Positions 1 to 9,048 of a DNA stretch of 64,000 nt are shown here, piece by piece. The stretch's first letter is position 1; each line of letters begins with the position of its first letter. Source of the DNA: Luteibacter sp. SG786 (GTDB lineage Bacteria > Pseudomonadota > Gammaproteobacteria > Xanthomonadales > Rhodanobacteraceae); NCBI RefSeq assembly GCF_011759605.1, contig NZ_JAAOYX010000001.1, forward strand, positions 2,533,063-2,597,062. Direction: 5' to 3'. The notes under the pieces were generated by a model. It ran no database searches, had not been told where the DNA came from, and worked only from the letters and a program-made list of their open reading frames with translations. Position numbers and translations under genes: made by a program.

Positions 1-1
1 C

Positions 2-1270
2 GCGCAGCGCGACCTGATGGCCATCGCGCAGTCGAGCAGCCGCAGCCTTCAGAACCTGCTGAAAAGCGCCCTCGACTATAGCCGCTCGGAAAGCGAGGGC
101 TTTACCCCCGACCTCGTGGCGTGCGACATCGTGGAGGTCGCCCGCGAAGTGATCGAAGGGCAACGCGCCGCGATCGAGCACAAGGGCCTGGCCGTGCGCC
201 TGGACCTGCCCATGGGCGCCTTGCCATGGTTGCTGCTTGACGAGACACGGATGCGCCAGCTGATGGAAAACCTTCTGTCGAACGCCGTGAAGTTCACCGA
301 GCGCGGCCATGTCGGCATCGCACTCTGGCAGACGGCGAACGAAGGTACCGACGAAGTGCGCCACCTTGTGCTCGAGGTGTTCGATACGGGGATCGGGGTG
401 CCGCCGGAGCGGCAGCGCGAACTCTTCCGCCCGTTCTCGCAAGCGCACGGCACGCATTCGCGGCGCATGGGCGGTACAGGCCTGGGGCTCGGCATCTGCG
501 CGGAAATCGTGCGCCACCTCGGTGGCCGGCTCGAGCTCAGCAGCGATGTCGGCGCCGGCACCGCCGTGCGCATCGAGCTTCCGACCAGCCGCGTGCCGGT
601 CGCGCCGCCCGAGGATTTCGCCGGAGCGTCCGACGACACCGCCCCCGAGCCGAAAGGCACGATCCTCCTCGTCGAGGACCACCCGGCGAACCGGCAGATC
701 ATCGCCGCGCAGCTGAAGTTCCTCGGCTACGACACACACGCCGTGGATCACGGACAGGCGGCCATCGACGCCTTCGTGCCGGGCATGTTCGCCGGCGTGC
801 TGCTCGACTGCGAACTGCCCGACATGCAGGGCTACGACATCGCTGCGGAATTGCGCGCACGCGAGGCCGGCGCGGGAGGGGCGCGCACACGCTTCATCGC
901 CATCTCCGCGAACCATGGGGAAGCGCACGTGCGCCGCTGCGAAGAGAGCGGTATCGATACCGTCCTGGGCAAGCCCCTGACCCTGGGCGGGTTGCGCGAT
1001 GCCATCGCCGGGGCACCTGGCACGTCCATCGCGGAACGGGCCTTCCGCGACGAAGCACGGCTCGACCTCGTGGCCATTCGCGCAGCCCTCCAGGAGGCCG
1101 CGCCCGAACGTGCCCTGCACATCGCCCATCGGCTGAAGGGCGCGGCACTCATGCTCGGGGCGACCACGGTGGCATGGGACGTGGAACAGGTAGAAGCGCT
1201 GCTTCTTGCCCGGCCGGTCTCCCGGGGGGACATCGACGAGTTGCTCGGCAGGATCGACGAGCATCTTTGA
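2..1270 (+). CDS. Hybrid sensor histidine kinase with receiver and HPt domains (5' truncated by window edge)
   Basis: The reading frame is already open at the window edge, so the N-terminus and probably the phosphoacceptor H-box are missing; 422 residues are present. In order they show the end of a HisKA helix, an HATPase domain (N-box [10 protein letters not shown]1 DTGIGVP, G2 GGTGLGLGI), a receiver domain (acidic pocket ILLVEDH, phospho-Asp in LLDCELPD, Lys in GKPL) and an HPt domain whose His lies in AHRLKGAA. This is the architecture of a BvgS/EvgS-type phosphorelay kinase: phosphate would pass His-Asp-His and then to a separate response regulator, which is not visible here. The signal sensed cannot be told from this part. 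The internal ATG at 17 is not the true start, since the HisKA helix continues upstream of it. Confidence 0.9.
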   Translation, partial: AQRDLMAIAQSSSRSLQNLLKSALDYSRSESEGFTPDLVACDIVEVAREVIEGQRAAIEHKGLAVRLDLPMGALPWLLLDETRMRQLMENLLSNAVKFTERGHVGIALWQTANEGTDEVRHLVLEVFDTGIGVPPERQRELFRPFSQAHGTHSRRMGGTGLGLGICAEIVRHLGGRLELSSDVGAGTAVRIELPTSRVPVAPPEDFAGASDDTAPEPKGTILLVEDHPANRQIIAAQLKFLGYDTHAVDHGQAAIDAFVPGMFAGVLLDCELPDMQGYDIAAELRAREAGAGGARTRFIAISANHGEAHVRRCEESGIDTVLGKPLTLGGLRDAIAGAPGTSIAERAFRDEARLDLVAIRAALQEAAPERALHIAHRLKGAALMLGATTVAWDVEQVEALLLARPVSRGDIDELLGRIDEHL

Positions 1271-1379
1271 CAAGACGTGGTCGCGATTATTTTCGAAGCT
1301 TGACTCTGGGGGGTTTAGACCGCCGGGTCCATCCCAATGTGTGCATGACACCCTTCATCCAACCCACGGGAGCAAGTCC

Positions 1380-2243
1380 ATGAGCAGTATCAACGCAGCG
1401 GCCAGCGGCACGTTCAGGATCGGCGGCGACCTCGAGGTCAACCGCCTGGGATTCGGCGCCATGCGCATCACCGGGAAGGGGATCTGGGGCGATCCGGCCG
1501 ATCCGCAAGCAGCGCGCCAGACGCTGGAGAAACTGCAGCCCCTCGGCGTGAACCTGATCGACACGGCGGACAGCTACGGGCCGTTCGTCAGCGAGGACCT
1601 CATTCGCGAGGTGCTCCATCCCTATAAGGGCATGGTGATCGCGACCAAGGGCGGCCTGACCCGCCATGGCCCGGATATCTGGGCGCCGGTAGGCCGGCCC
1701 GAGTATCTGCGCCAGTGCGTGCTGATGAGCCTGCGCCGCCTCGGCGTCGACCGCATCGATCTCTGGCAGCTTCACCGCATCGACGCAAAGGTGCCGCGCG
1801 ACGAGCAGTTCGGCGTGATCCGCGACATGCAAAACGAAGGCCTGATCCGCCATGTCGGCCTGTCCGAGGTGAACGTGGAGGAGATCCAGGCCGCGGCGAA
1901 ATTCTTCAAGGTCGTCACGGTCCAGAACCTGTACAACCTCGGCAACCGGCAGAGCGAGGCCGTGCTGGACTACTGCACGGAGCAGGGCATCGGCTTCATC
2001 CCCTGGTTCCCCCTCGCGGCGGGCGAACTGGCGAAGGAAGGATCGGTGCTTTCGTCCATCGCGAATAAACTCGGTGCGACGGACGGGCAGGTGGCCCTGG
2101 CGTGGCTGCTGAAGCGCTCGCCCGTGATGCTGCCCATTCCGGGCACCGGCAGCGCGGACCATCTGGAAGAAAACGTCAAGGGTGCTTCGCTGGAGCTGTC
2201 GCAGGAAGACTTCGAGGCTCTCGAACACGCCGTAAAGAAATAA
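1380..2243 (+). CDS. Aldo/keto reductase
   Basis: This 287-residue protein is a TIM-barrel NADPH-dependent oxidoreductase of the aldo/keto reductase superfamily. The catalytic tetrad can be followed: Asp and Tyr in DTADSYGP, Lys in ATKGG and His in WQLHRID; the cofactor-binding C-terminal part includes PIPGTGS. The start was placed at the ATG following GGGAGCAAG, because the extra upstream in-frame residues look like untranslated leader. The length fits single-domain bacterial members acting on aldehydes or ketones; the substrate cannot be assigned. It is transcribed alone, 109 bp after the sensor kinase, and converges on the NADH dehydrogenase-like gene with a REP pair between them. Confidence 0.92.
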   Translation: MSSINAAASGTFRIGGDLEVNRLGFGAMRITGKGIWGDPADPQAARQTLEKLQPLGVNLIDTADSYGPFVSEDLIREVLHPYKGMVIATKGGLTRHGPDIWAPVGRPEYLRQCVLMSLRRLGVDRIDLWQLHRIDAKVPRDEQFGVIRDMQNEGLIRHVGLSEVNVEEIQAAAKFFKVVTVQNLYNLGNRQSEAVLDYCTEQGIGFIPWFPLAAGELAKEGSVLSSIANKLGATDGQVALAWLLKRSPVMLPIPGTGSADHLEENVKGASLELSQEDFEALEHAVKK

Positions 2244-2256
2244 GACCAAAGCTCTT

Positions 2257-2335
2257 TGTGGGAGCCGGCTATGCCGGCGATCCCGCGGCAGCGGGCACTC
2301 CCGCGACCCGTATCGCCGCTGAAGCGGCTCCCACA
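2257..2335. repeat. REP pair (BIME-like) between convergent genes
   Basis: Two REP-type units face each other at 2257-2281 and 2312-2335. Each begins, read outward, with TGTGGGAGCC and contains a short GC-rich hairpin (GCCGGCTATGCCGGC in the first, GCCGCTGAAGCGGC in the second). Similar units recur at 63519-63680. The pair fills the gap between two convergent genes and can fold into a large cruciform or RNA hairpin, so it may serve as a bidirectional transcription end or mRNA stabiliser. That role is inference. Confidence 0.85.
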
Positions 2336-2340
2336 GGGGC

Positions 2341-3639
2341 TCAGTGCAACTTCACCGGCGGCAGCGTGGTGTCGCGGAGCCAGTCGGCCAGCCAGAGCGC
2401 GTTCGCCCTTGTCCAGCCATGCAGCGCCACGCGGTGCATGTGCTGCAACGAGACGTAGACGAGCTTCGCCAGCCATCCGCGCATCGGAATGGGCGCGCGT
2501 TTTTCCGCCACCGGCAATTCGCCGGTGGCCTTGTATGCGCCGAGCGATACGAGCGTTCCCTTCGAGCGATACACGAAGGGCGACACCGGCTGGCCGTGAA
2601 TCGCCTTCGGCAGGGCGTCGGCCAGGTAGTTCGCCTGCTGGTGCGCGGCCTGTGCGGTAGGGGGCACGCTCGCGCCATGGGGCGCCGCTGCGAAAGCGCA
2701 ATCGCCCATGGCATAGACGCCAGGCACCCCACGCGCCTGCAGGTATTCGTCCACGACGATCCTGCGATCCCGCGAGAGTTCGAACGACCCGAGGCCGGCG
2801 ACAACGTCGTGTCCGGTGACGCCGGCGGCCCAGACGCGTATATCGCAGGGCACGGTGTCGCCATCGGACAGATGGAAGGCCTCGGGCGTGACGGCATCGA
2901 CGCCGACGCCCACCCGCACGTGCACGCCCATGCCCTCAAGGATGCGTTCCGCCGAGGCCGACGTCCGTGGGTCTACGGCCGGCAGCACGCGGGGGGCCAT
3001 GTCCATGAGCGTGATGTCGAGCCGCGACGCTCCCGCCAAGCCGCCATAGCGATGCATGTCGTTGAATGCGTGATGCAGCTCGGCCGCCAGTTCCACCCCT
3101 GTGGCACCGGCGCCCACGATACCGATGCGGATGCGGCGCGCGGGATCGCCGGCGGTACGCAAGGCCAGCGCAAGGATCTTGCGCCGCAGCGCGATGGCCT
3201 GTGCCGGGCTGTCGAGCATGTCGCAGTAGTCGAGCACGCCCGGTGTGCCGAAGTCGTTCACCCGGCTCCCGATGGCGAGCACCAGCGTGTCGTAGTGCAG
3301 CGACCGCGGGGGCAGGATGATTTCGTCCGTAAGCGGCATGCGCACTTCGTCCAGCGCGATGCGATGGGCCTCCGCTTCGACGCGCACGAGCGTGCCGGGC
3401 TCGTATCGATACCCGTGGGCCTGTCCGTGCGCGAGATACGAGACGGCTTCCTCGCCGTCGCCCAGCAGGCCGGCGGCGAGCTCATGCAGCCGCGGCTTCC
3501 AGAAATGGCTGGCGTCCCTGTCCACCAGCACCACGTCCAGGTCGCGCCGCTTGCCGAGCCTCGTTGCCAGTTCGATGCCGGCGGCCCCGCCACCGACGAT
3601 CGCGACGGTATGCGCGCCGGGATCTTTCGAGATGGTCAT
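2341..3639 (-). CDS. NAD(P)/FAD-dependent oxidoreductase, type II NADH dehydrogenase-like
   Basis: This 432-residue flavoprotein has the two-dinucleotide-fold layout of type II NADH:quinone oxidoreductases. An FAD-binding Rossmann motif (AIVGGGAAGIELA) lies at residues 13-25, a second, NAD(P)H-binding motif (IGIVGAGATGVELAAEL) in the middle, and an FAD-contacting GVYAMGDCA near residue 310. The C-terminal region has the amphipathic character these peripheral membrane enzymes use to reach the quinone pool. Such enzymes pass electrons from NADH to quinone without pumping protons. The start at MTISKDPG gives a standard length. It is monocistronic, with the REP pair just past its stop. A sulfide:quinone reductase-like role is less likely because the conserved redox cysteines are not seen. 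Confidence 0.88.
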   Translation of the reverse strand: MTISKDPGAHTVAIVGGGAAGIELATRLGKRRDLDVVLVDRDASHFWKPRLHELAAGLLGDGEEAVSYLAHGQAHGYRYEPGTLVRVEAEAHRIALDEVRMPLTDEIILPPRSLHYDTLVLAIGSRVNDFGTPGVLDYCDMLDSPAQAIALRRKILALALRTAGDPARRIRIGIVGAGATGVELAAELHHAFNDMHRYGGLAGASRLDITLMDMAPRVLPAVDPRTSASAERILEGMGVHVRVGVGVDAVTPEAFHLSDGDTVPCDIRVWAAGVTGHDVVAGLGSFELSRDRRIVVDEYLQARGVPGVYAMGDCAFAAAPHGASVPPTAQAAHQQANYLADALPKAIHGQPVSPFVYRSKGTLVSLGAYKATGELPVAEKRAPIPMRGWLAKLVYVSLQHMHRVALHGWTRANALWLADWLRDTTLPPVKLH

Positions 3640-3817
3640 GCGTCATCTCCCAATATCGTCGGGGCAGGATACCGTTGCGATCGTTGCGGCGTCGCGAAGA
3701 CACGGGCGCATGAATCGACAAGACGCGGTCAGGGTGTGCATGGATACGCAAGAACCGGATGGCGGCACCCGGCGGCGGCGTGGAGCATATGTCCCATCCC
3801 CGAACGAGGAGCCTGCC

Positions 3818-4285
3818 ATGTCCTTTCGCATCACCGGTCTCGATCCCGCGCCCTTCGTCCCGCTTTACGGTCTTGACGAAGCGTCGTTGAAAGCCCGCCG
3901 CATCGTTCGCATGCGAGCGTCGGACGACACCGGCTTTCCCGAGCGCGTCGAGTTGCGCAACGCGCGGCGCGGCGAGAGCCTGCTGCTGCTCAACTACATG
4001 CATCAACCGGCGGATACGCCGTTTCGTTCCAGCCACGCGATCTTCGTGCGCGAAGGGGCCACCGTGGCCTACGACGCGATCGACGAGGTGCCGGAGCCGT
4101 TGCGTGTGCGCACCATTTCCCTGCGCGGTTTCGATCGCAATCACCATATTGCCGATGCAAGGGTGGTGCACGGCGGACAGCTGACCCACGCCATCGAGCA
4201 GTTGTTCGCGATGGAGCAGGTGAGCTACCTGCACGCGCATTACGCCGGGTACGGCTGCTACGCGGCGCGCGTCGACCGGGCGTAG
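3818..4285 (+). CDS. DUF1203 family protein
   Basis: This is a 155-residue soluble protein of the DUF1203 family, recognised from its MSFRITGLDPAPF opening, the central FRSSHAIFVRE stretch and the C-terminal HAHYAGYGCYAARVD. Family members occur as single-domain proteins in many proteobacteria and have no established biochemical function. There is no signal peptide or membrane segment. The start follows a good ribosome site (ACGAGGAG) seven bases upstream; in-frame codons further upstream are low-complexity and were not used. The gene stands alone between the divergent NADH dehydrogenase-like gene and the convergent TonB receptor, whose stop lies 21 bp away. Confidence 0.85.
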   Translation: MSFRITGLDPAPFVPLYGLDEASLKARRIVRMRASDDTGFPERVELRNARRGESLLLLNYMHQPADTPFRSSHAIFVREGATVAYDAIDEVPEPLRVRTISLRGFDRNHHIADARVVHGGQLTHAIEQLFAMEQVSYLHAHYAGYGCYAARVDRA

Positions 4286-4306
4286 CGCTCCCGGTGCGAC
4301 GCACGG

Positions 4307-7216
4307 TTACAGCTTGTAATTCACCCCGAACATCACCGTGCGGCCGAACTTGTCGTACTCCAGCGGCCGCGCCACCTTCACGCTGTTCGGCAAGGCAGCG
4401 ATCTGCTGCGTCTTCATGGGCGAGTTCGTCAGGTTGTTCACTTGCAGCAGGACAGACAGCCCGTTCCATGCGCCATGGTCGAAGGCATAACCCAGCTGGA
4501 AGTCCGTCTGCCTGTCAGCCAGCACCTTGGTGTAGCCCAGCTGGTCGAACAGGGCGACGGCCTCGCCGGTGAACGACGAGCGGTAACGCTCCGCGATGCG
4601 CACCGACCAGCCGTACTTCTCGTAATACAGGGCGAGGTTGGCCACCTTCCGCGAGAGGCCGGGCAGGGTGGACGGGCTGCCCGGAATGGTGGAAACGGCG
4701 CTTACCGGCAGCGTGCTGTTGGTGAGCGAGAAGTTCGCCTGCACGCCGAAGCCGTCCAGCGCACGGGTGAGCAAGCCGAGTTCGAGTGCACCGGACAGCT
4801 CCAGGCCCTGCATCTTGCCGCCCGTGCCGTTCTCGGGCCGCGTGAACGAACCGATGGTGCTCGTAGGGGTAAGGGTGGGGTTGTCGTTCGTGTACTTGGA
4901 GAAATCGTAGTCCAGCGTGGTCTGGTTGTAGATGTAGTTCAACAGGTTCTTGTTGAACACCGCGGCAGCCACGTAACTGGATGTGCCGAAGTACTTCTCC
5001 CAGGACAGGTCCGCGCCCACCGCGATGTACGGCTTCAGTTTGGGATTGCCGCCGCTGCCGGACCACAGCACCTGACCCGCGGCCGGCCCGTCGTTCACCA
5101 GTGCGACGCCTGCCGAGGTCGCGACCTTCTCATCGTCGATGCGTCCGCGCGCCATGGTCTTGGCGAGACCGAAGCGCAGGTATTGCTTGTCGGCGATCTC
5201 GGCCACCAGGTTCAGGCTCGGCAGCACCTTGGTGTATTTCGTTCCATCTGAGATACGGCCGACCAGGGCATCACCGTTCGTCTGCAGCGCCACCGACGAC
5301 TGGTCCGTGCGCACGGCCTGCACGCCGACGTTGCCGCGCAACGGTATGTCGCCCATCGTGGTGTCGATGTTGAACTTCAGGTAGGCGACCGGAACCTTCT
5401 CCCTCACCGTGTAATTGCGGCTCCAGTCGGACTGTCCGTTACGTTGCGTGAGGTAGAACTGGCTCGCGAGCGCGCCGAGCACGTCGTAGTTGAGGATGCC
5501 CGGAATGCCGCCGTAGCTGAGGTCCGTGGTACCGCGCAGGAAGGAGGGATCGATGGGCGCTGCAAAGCCGGGCAGGTATGTGTCGCCGGTGGAGCCGTTG
5601 CCGTTCAGCCAGGCGAAGAACACGTTGGCCTCTTTCGTCTTTCGGCGGTCGGAGTAATTCACGCCCAGCGTCGCATCGGAAAAGATCCAGCCCACGGGAT
5701 GGGTGACTTCGAGGCGGAAGGCCTTGATCGTGTCCTTCTGCTTGTCGAATTCCTCGCGGCCGTTGTAGCCGTAGTCGTTCGGGTCGGTGAAGAAGATGGC
5801 GGACGGGTCCGCGAAATTCACGCCCGGACGGAAGTCCGGAAAGCCTTCGTGCTTCGGCGTCGCGAAGTCGGTGGACGACGTGGCCTGGCCGGGCAGGCCG
5901 GCGAACAGGTAGGCGTCATGCAGGCGCTTCTTCGCGCTCGAGTAGGACGCGTCGGCGTTGATCGCCCACCCGTTGCCGAAGTCGTACTGGTTGTTCCAGC
6001 CTGCGGAGAACAGGCGGTCCTTTTCCTTGGTGTACTCGTTCTGCAGGATCGAATGGAGGCCATCGATATGCCCGGTGGTCACGATCGGATAGGGCAGGGC
6101 CGGCACGTAGCCTACGTTCGAGTACGACACATTGTCGTAAGAGCTGCTCGACCACTGCGCACCATTCAGGTACGTCTTCTGGTCGAAGGTGGAGTAGTAG
6201 AGGTCCAGCGTGGAGTGGTAATGGTCGTTGGGCGCCCATTCGAGCACGGTCATCAGGCCGTTGCGCAATTGATTTTCCGATTTCGCGCGCAGTTGCATGC
6301 CCTGCTGTGACAACACGTTGTCGGGCATGCCCGGGGTGTGTGGCGCACGCCAGTAATCCGGGTTCTCCGCGCCCTCGGAGCCGTTGTTAATGTTCCACCA
6401 CCATGCCTGGTACTGCTTTTCCTGCACCGGCGAATCCAGTTGCGCGAATCCGACCGCCAGGCCCAGCGTGTGGTCGAAGAACTGGTCGATGTACGAGAAG
6501 CTGGCGCGATGACCGGTGTCGCCGACACCCGTGCCGTGGTTCAGACTGCCGTGGGAATTGTTCTCTCCACGAAGATTGGCAGCGATGGCTCGCTTGGGCA
6601 GGTCGAGCGGTCTGATCGTGTGCAGGTCCACCGTGCCGGACAGGCCCTGGCCGATGAGGCTGGCGTCCGGCGTCTTGTACACCGCCGCTCCACTGATCAG
6701 CTCAGATGGATACTGGTCGAAATCGACGCCGCGGTTCTCGCCGATGGTGGCCTGCTCCCGGCCGTTCAACGTGGTACCGGCGAAGTCGGGCGACAGGCCG
6801 CGAATGGATATCTGGTTGGCGCGGCCGTCCACGCGCTGCGTGGCAAGACCGGACAGGCGCGCCAGGCTCTCGGCGATGCTGCTGTCGGGCAGCTTGCCGA
6901 TGTCTTCCGCGGAGATGGCTTCGATGATGTTGTCGGAGTTCTGCTTTGCCTTGATCGCGTTCTGGATGCTTCCCTGAATGCCGGTGACGACCACGGCGTC
7001 GAGGTTGCTCACGGCGTCCGGGTTCGGGTTGCGCTTCGGTTTCTGCGCAGTGGCGGCAGGTTTCGCGGGCGCGTTGCCGGAGGTGTCCTGCGGGGGCTGT
7101 TCCTGTGCCCATGTCGTGCCGCAAGCGAAGGAAACTGCGGCGGCGCAGGCCATGGCAAGCGGTTTCGCACGGAAAGCAGGCACGGCGAAGCCGCGCGGCA
7201 GGTGGCGACGAATCAT
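4307..7216 (-). CDS. TonB-dependent outer membrane receptor (Xanthomonas/Caulobacter type)
   Basis: A 969-residue outer membrane receptor. It has a signal peptide (hydrophobic AMACAAAVSFACG, cleavage near AQEQ), a proline-rich linker, a TonB box-like LDAVVVTG around residue 72, a plug domain (residues about 85-190, with IRGLSPDF and TLNGREQA) and a 22-strand-type barrel ending in the aromatic FGVNYKL. The plug sequence, with KLPDSSIAESLARLSG, matches the large clade common in xanthomonads and Caulobacter, many members of which take up plant or microbial oligosaccharides. The ligand is unknown here: no transporter, regulator or glycosidase is adjacent. Transcription is monocistronic, with a 188-bp gap to the next gene on the same strand. 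Confidence 0.93.
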   Translation of the reverse strand: MIRRHLPRGFAVPAFRAKPLAMACAAAVSFACGTTWAQEQPPQDTSGNAPAKPAATAQKPKRNPNPDAVSNLDAVVVTGIQGSIQNAIKAKQNSDNIIEAISAEDIGKLPDSSIAESLARLSGLATQRVDGRANQISIRGLSPDFAGTTLNGREQATIGENRGVDFDQYPSELISGAAVYKTPDASLIGQGLSGTVDLHTIRPLDLPKRAIAANLRGENNSHGSLNHGTGVGDTGHRASFSYIDQFFDHTLGLAVGFAQLDSPVQEKQYQAWWWNINNGSEGAENPDYWRAPHTPGMPDNVLSQQGMQLRAKSENQLRNGLMTVLEWAPNDHYHSTLDLYYSTFDQKTYLNGAQWSSSSYDNVSYSNVGYVPALPYPIVTTGHIDGLHSILQNEYTKEKDRLFSAGWNNQYDFGNGWAINADASYSSAKKRLHDAYLFAGLPGQATSSTDFATPKHEGFPDFRPGVNFADPSAIFFTDPNDYGYNGREEFDKQKDTIKAFRLEVTHPVGWIFSDATLGVNYSDRRKTKEANVFFAWLNGNGSTGDTYLPGFAAPIDPSFLRGTTDLSYGGIPGILNYDVLGALASQFYLTQRNGQSDWSRNYTVREKVPVAYLKFNIDTTMGDIPLRGNVGVQAVRTDQSSVALQTNGDALVGRISDGTKYTKVLPSLNLVAEIADKQYLRFGLAKTMARGRIDDEKVATSAGVALVNDGPAAGQVLWSGSGGNPKLKPYIAVGADLSWEKYFGTSSYVAAAVFNKNLLNYIYNQTTLDYDFSKYTNDNPTLTPTSTIGSFTRPENGTGGKMQGLELSGALELGLLTRALDGFGVQANFSLTNSTLPVSAVSTIPGSPSTLPGLSRKVANLALYYEKYGWSVRIAERYRSSFTGEAVALFDQLGYTKVLADRQTDFQLGYAFDHGAWNGLSVLLQVNNLTNSPMKTQQIAALPNSVKVARPLEYDKFGRTVMFGVNYKL

Positions 7217-7360
7217 TCGATTTTTCCCCGCAAGTTCTTGCGACGCCCCCGCGGCGCCCTTGCGGCGGGAGGATGGGGTAGCGACACGTAAGTGTCATCC
7301 TGCGTCGCAACAGAATGCGAGGCACCCGTTCAGCTACCGGGTGGGCGTGAACGAATGAAG

Positions 7361-7390
7361 CTGCGGGAAGCGCGAGCGCGCTTCCCGCAG
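7361..7390 (-). terminator. Strong hairpin downstream of the haloperoxidase-type hydrolase
   Basis: A perfect 13-bp stem (7361-7373 pairing with 7378-7390) with a four-base loop lies 14 bp after the hydrolase stop. On the reverse strand it is followed by CTTCATTC, a weak T-rich tail. It probably ends that transcript, though the U-tract is poor. Confidence 0.65.
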
Positions 7391-7404
7391 TTGTCACTGA
7401 AGCA

Positions 7405-8391
7405 TCAGGCCTTGATGAAGGCCAGAAGATCCTTGTTCAGCTCGTCGGCGTGAATCGTCAGCATGCCGTGCGGGTAGCCCTTGTACACCTTGAGCTCGCC
7501 CTTCTTCAGGAGCTTCACCGACAATGGCGCAGAATCGGCAAAAGGCACGATCTGATCGTCGTCGCCGTGCATCACCAGCGTGGGCACGTCGATCTGCTTC
7601 AGGTCTTCGGTGAAGTCCGTTTCCGAGAACGCCTTGATGCAGTCGTAGTGCGCCTTGATGCCGCCGATCATGCCCTGGCGCCACCAGTTGCCCACGGTGC
7701 CCTCGTTGGGCGTCTTGCCGGGACGGTTGTAGCCGTAGAAGGGAATCGGCACCTCGCGATAGAACTGCGCGCGGTTGGCCGCGAGTTGCTTGCGAAAGCC
7801 GTCGAACACGGAGATGTCGAGTCCGCCCGGGTTGGCGGCGCTCTTCACCATGATCGGCGGCACGGCGCTCACGAGCACGGCCTTCGCTACGCGGCCCTTG
7901 CCATGCCGCGCCACGTAGCGCGCCACTTCGCCGCCACCCGTGGAGTGGCCGATATGGACGGCGTTCTTCAGGTCGAGGTGTTCCACCAGCGCGGCGACGT
8001 CGGCGGCATAGGTGTCCATGTCGTTGCCGGTGTCGGTCTGGGTGGAGCGGCCGTGTCCGCGGCGATCATGCGCGATGACGCGGAAGCCCGCGTTGAGGAA
8101 GAACATCATCTGCGCGTCCCAGTCGTCCGCGCTGAGCGGCCAGCCGTGATGGAACATGACCGGCTGGCCCTTGCCCCAGTCCTTGTAGAAGATCTGGGTT
8201 CCGTCTTTGGTCGTGATGAACGGCATCGTGTTTTCCTTTTTTCCGGTGGTGTTTGAAGCGGGTGCGGCAGCGGTCGCGGTGCTGGCGGCCAGCGTTCCGA
8301 TGCCTGTCAGGGCGCCTGCGGCAAGTACGCCGGCGCCAATGACGAAGTTGCGGCGCGCCGGGTCGAGTGCCGGTTCGGGTGAGTCGGTCAC
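7405..8391 (-). CDS. Tat-exported alpha/beta hydrolase, cofactor-free haloperoxidase (non-heme chloroperoxidase) type
   Basis: A 328-residue protein. Residues 12-43 form a twin-arginine signal ([10 protein letters not shown] followed by an Ala/Gly-rich hydrophobic stretch). From residue 56 it is a complete alpha/beta hydrolase of the cofactor-free haloperoxidase/perhydrolase group, with nucleophile Ser in GHSTGGG, acid in HGDDDQIVP and His in YPHGM. The oxyanion region HHGWPL and the lid are normal. These enzymes hydrolyse esters and can form peracids. The first start is GTG with AAGGAG eight bases upstream. A second credible start exists at 8226 (Met56), preceded by its own AAGGAAAAC, which would give a cytoplasmic enzyme of family-typical length. 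The substrate is unknown. Confidence 0.88.
   Translation of the reverse strand: MTDSPEPALDPARRNFVIGAGVLAAGALTGIGTLAASTATAAAPASNTTGKKENTMPFITTKDGTQIFYKDWGKGQPVMFHHGWPLSADDWDAQMMFFLNAGFRVIAHDRRGHGRSTQTDTGNDMDTYAADVAALVEHLDLKNAVHIGHSTGGGEVARYVARHGKGRVAKAVLVSAVPPIMVKSAANPGGLDISVFDGFRKQLAANRAQFYREVPIPFYGYNRPGKTPNEGTVGNWWRQGMIGGIKAHYDCIKAFSETDFTEDLKQIDVPTLVMHGDDDQIVPFADSAPLSVKLLKKGELKVYKGYPHGMLTIHADELNKDLLAFIKA
8224..8242 (-). promoter_or_regulatory. Internal ribosome binding site and alternative start inside the hydrolase gene
   Basis: On the reverse strand the sequence AAAAAAGGAAAACACG directly precedes the ATG of Met56, the residue at which ordinary cytoplasmic haloperoxidases begin ([11 protein letters not shown]). 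Within the longer product this Shine-Dalgarno stretch is read as the residues KKEN. It may allow a second, unexported form. Confidence 0.55.
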
Positions 8392-8502
8392 GGGTGTGTC
8401 TCCTTGGTGGCTCCCTTCCTTTTTTAGGGGTTGCCGCCAGGAGCGGATAGGACGCGCATGCCCTCGTTTTTGGACGATTGCGGAGCGTGCACGCCGCGGG
8501 AC

Positions 8503-8886
8503 TCAGCGAGTGCGATCGAAGCGCTCCTTATCGGCGGCTTCCTCCACGGTGTAGCAGGTCTCGGGCACGGCCTCGAGCCGTGCGCGCGGAATGGCTTCGC
8601 CGTTGCCGTCCGAGATGCCATAGGTGCCCTCGTCGATCTTCTCCAGCGCGCGGTCCACGGCCGCCAGGCGGCGCTCGTTGTGACCGAGCAACGCCTCGTC
8701 GTTTTCCTGCTGGGCGAAGCGCTCGCCGTCGTCGCCGGTGTCTTGCGGTTCTCCGCCGGCAGCCGTCTGGAGCGCCTGCTCGTCGGCGCCGGCGGCATCG
8801 CCCACATCCACCAGCTGCCGGCGCAGGTCGAGTAGCCGTTGCTTCTGGCGGGCTAGGAAGTCGTCATCGAGAGTCGTCGGTGCCAT
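8503..8886 (-). CDS. DksA/TraR-family protein lacking the zinc-finger cysteines
   Basis: A 127-residue protein with the coiled-coil and C-terminal globular pattern of DksA/TraR proteins, which bind the RNA polymerase secondary channel. The family signature at the end of the second helix, usually GTYGICxxCGxxIPxxRLEAxP, appears here as GTYGISDGNGEAIPRARL followed by EAVPETCY. The first pair of zinc cysteines is replaced by Ser and Asn, and only one Cys remains in the second pair. This resembles cysteine-thrifty DksA2-like paralogues that work without zinc, although those normally keep at least one Cys of the first pair. The start follows AGGAGAACCCC. It lies 111 bp before the hydrolase on the same strand and might be cotranscribed. 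A polymerase-binding role is inferred from the family. Confidence 0.8.
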   Translation of the reverse strand: MAPTTLDDDFLARQKQRLLDLRRQLVDVGDAAGADEQALQTAAGGEPQDTGDDGERFAQQENDEALLGHNERRLAAVDRALEKIDEGTYGISDGNGEAIPRARLEAVPETCYTVEEAADKERFDRTR

Positions 8887-9048
8887 GGGGTTCTCCTGGG
8901 AAATGACCGGTATAGCAGGCCGCCGAATCCACGGCTTGTCGAATTCGGCGGCGCCTGCGGTGTCGCCGGGGATGCCGGAAGTACCATGGCGTGGTGCGGC
9001 GGGGCGCGGCTAAGATGCCGAAAAGCCACCGCGCCCAGGGGTAACCGC

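Noticed and set aside
17-1270. ATG at 17 as true start of the first gene
   Set aside because: The frame is open upstream and the HisKA helix is incomplete at this Met, so the gene begins before the window.
2344-3876. Plus-strand open frame of 510 codons opposite the NADH dehydrogenase-like gene
   Set aside because: The reverse-strand frame has two Rossmann motifs and a normal start; the plus-strand frame has no recognisable features.
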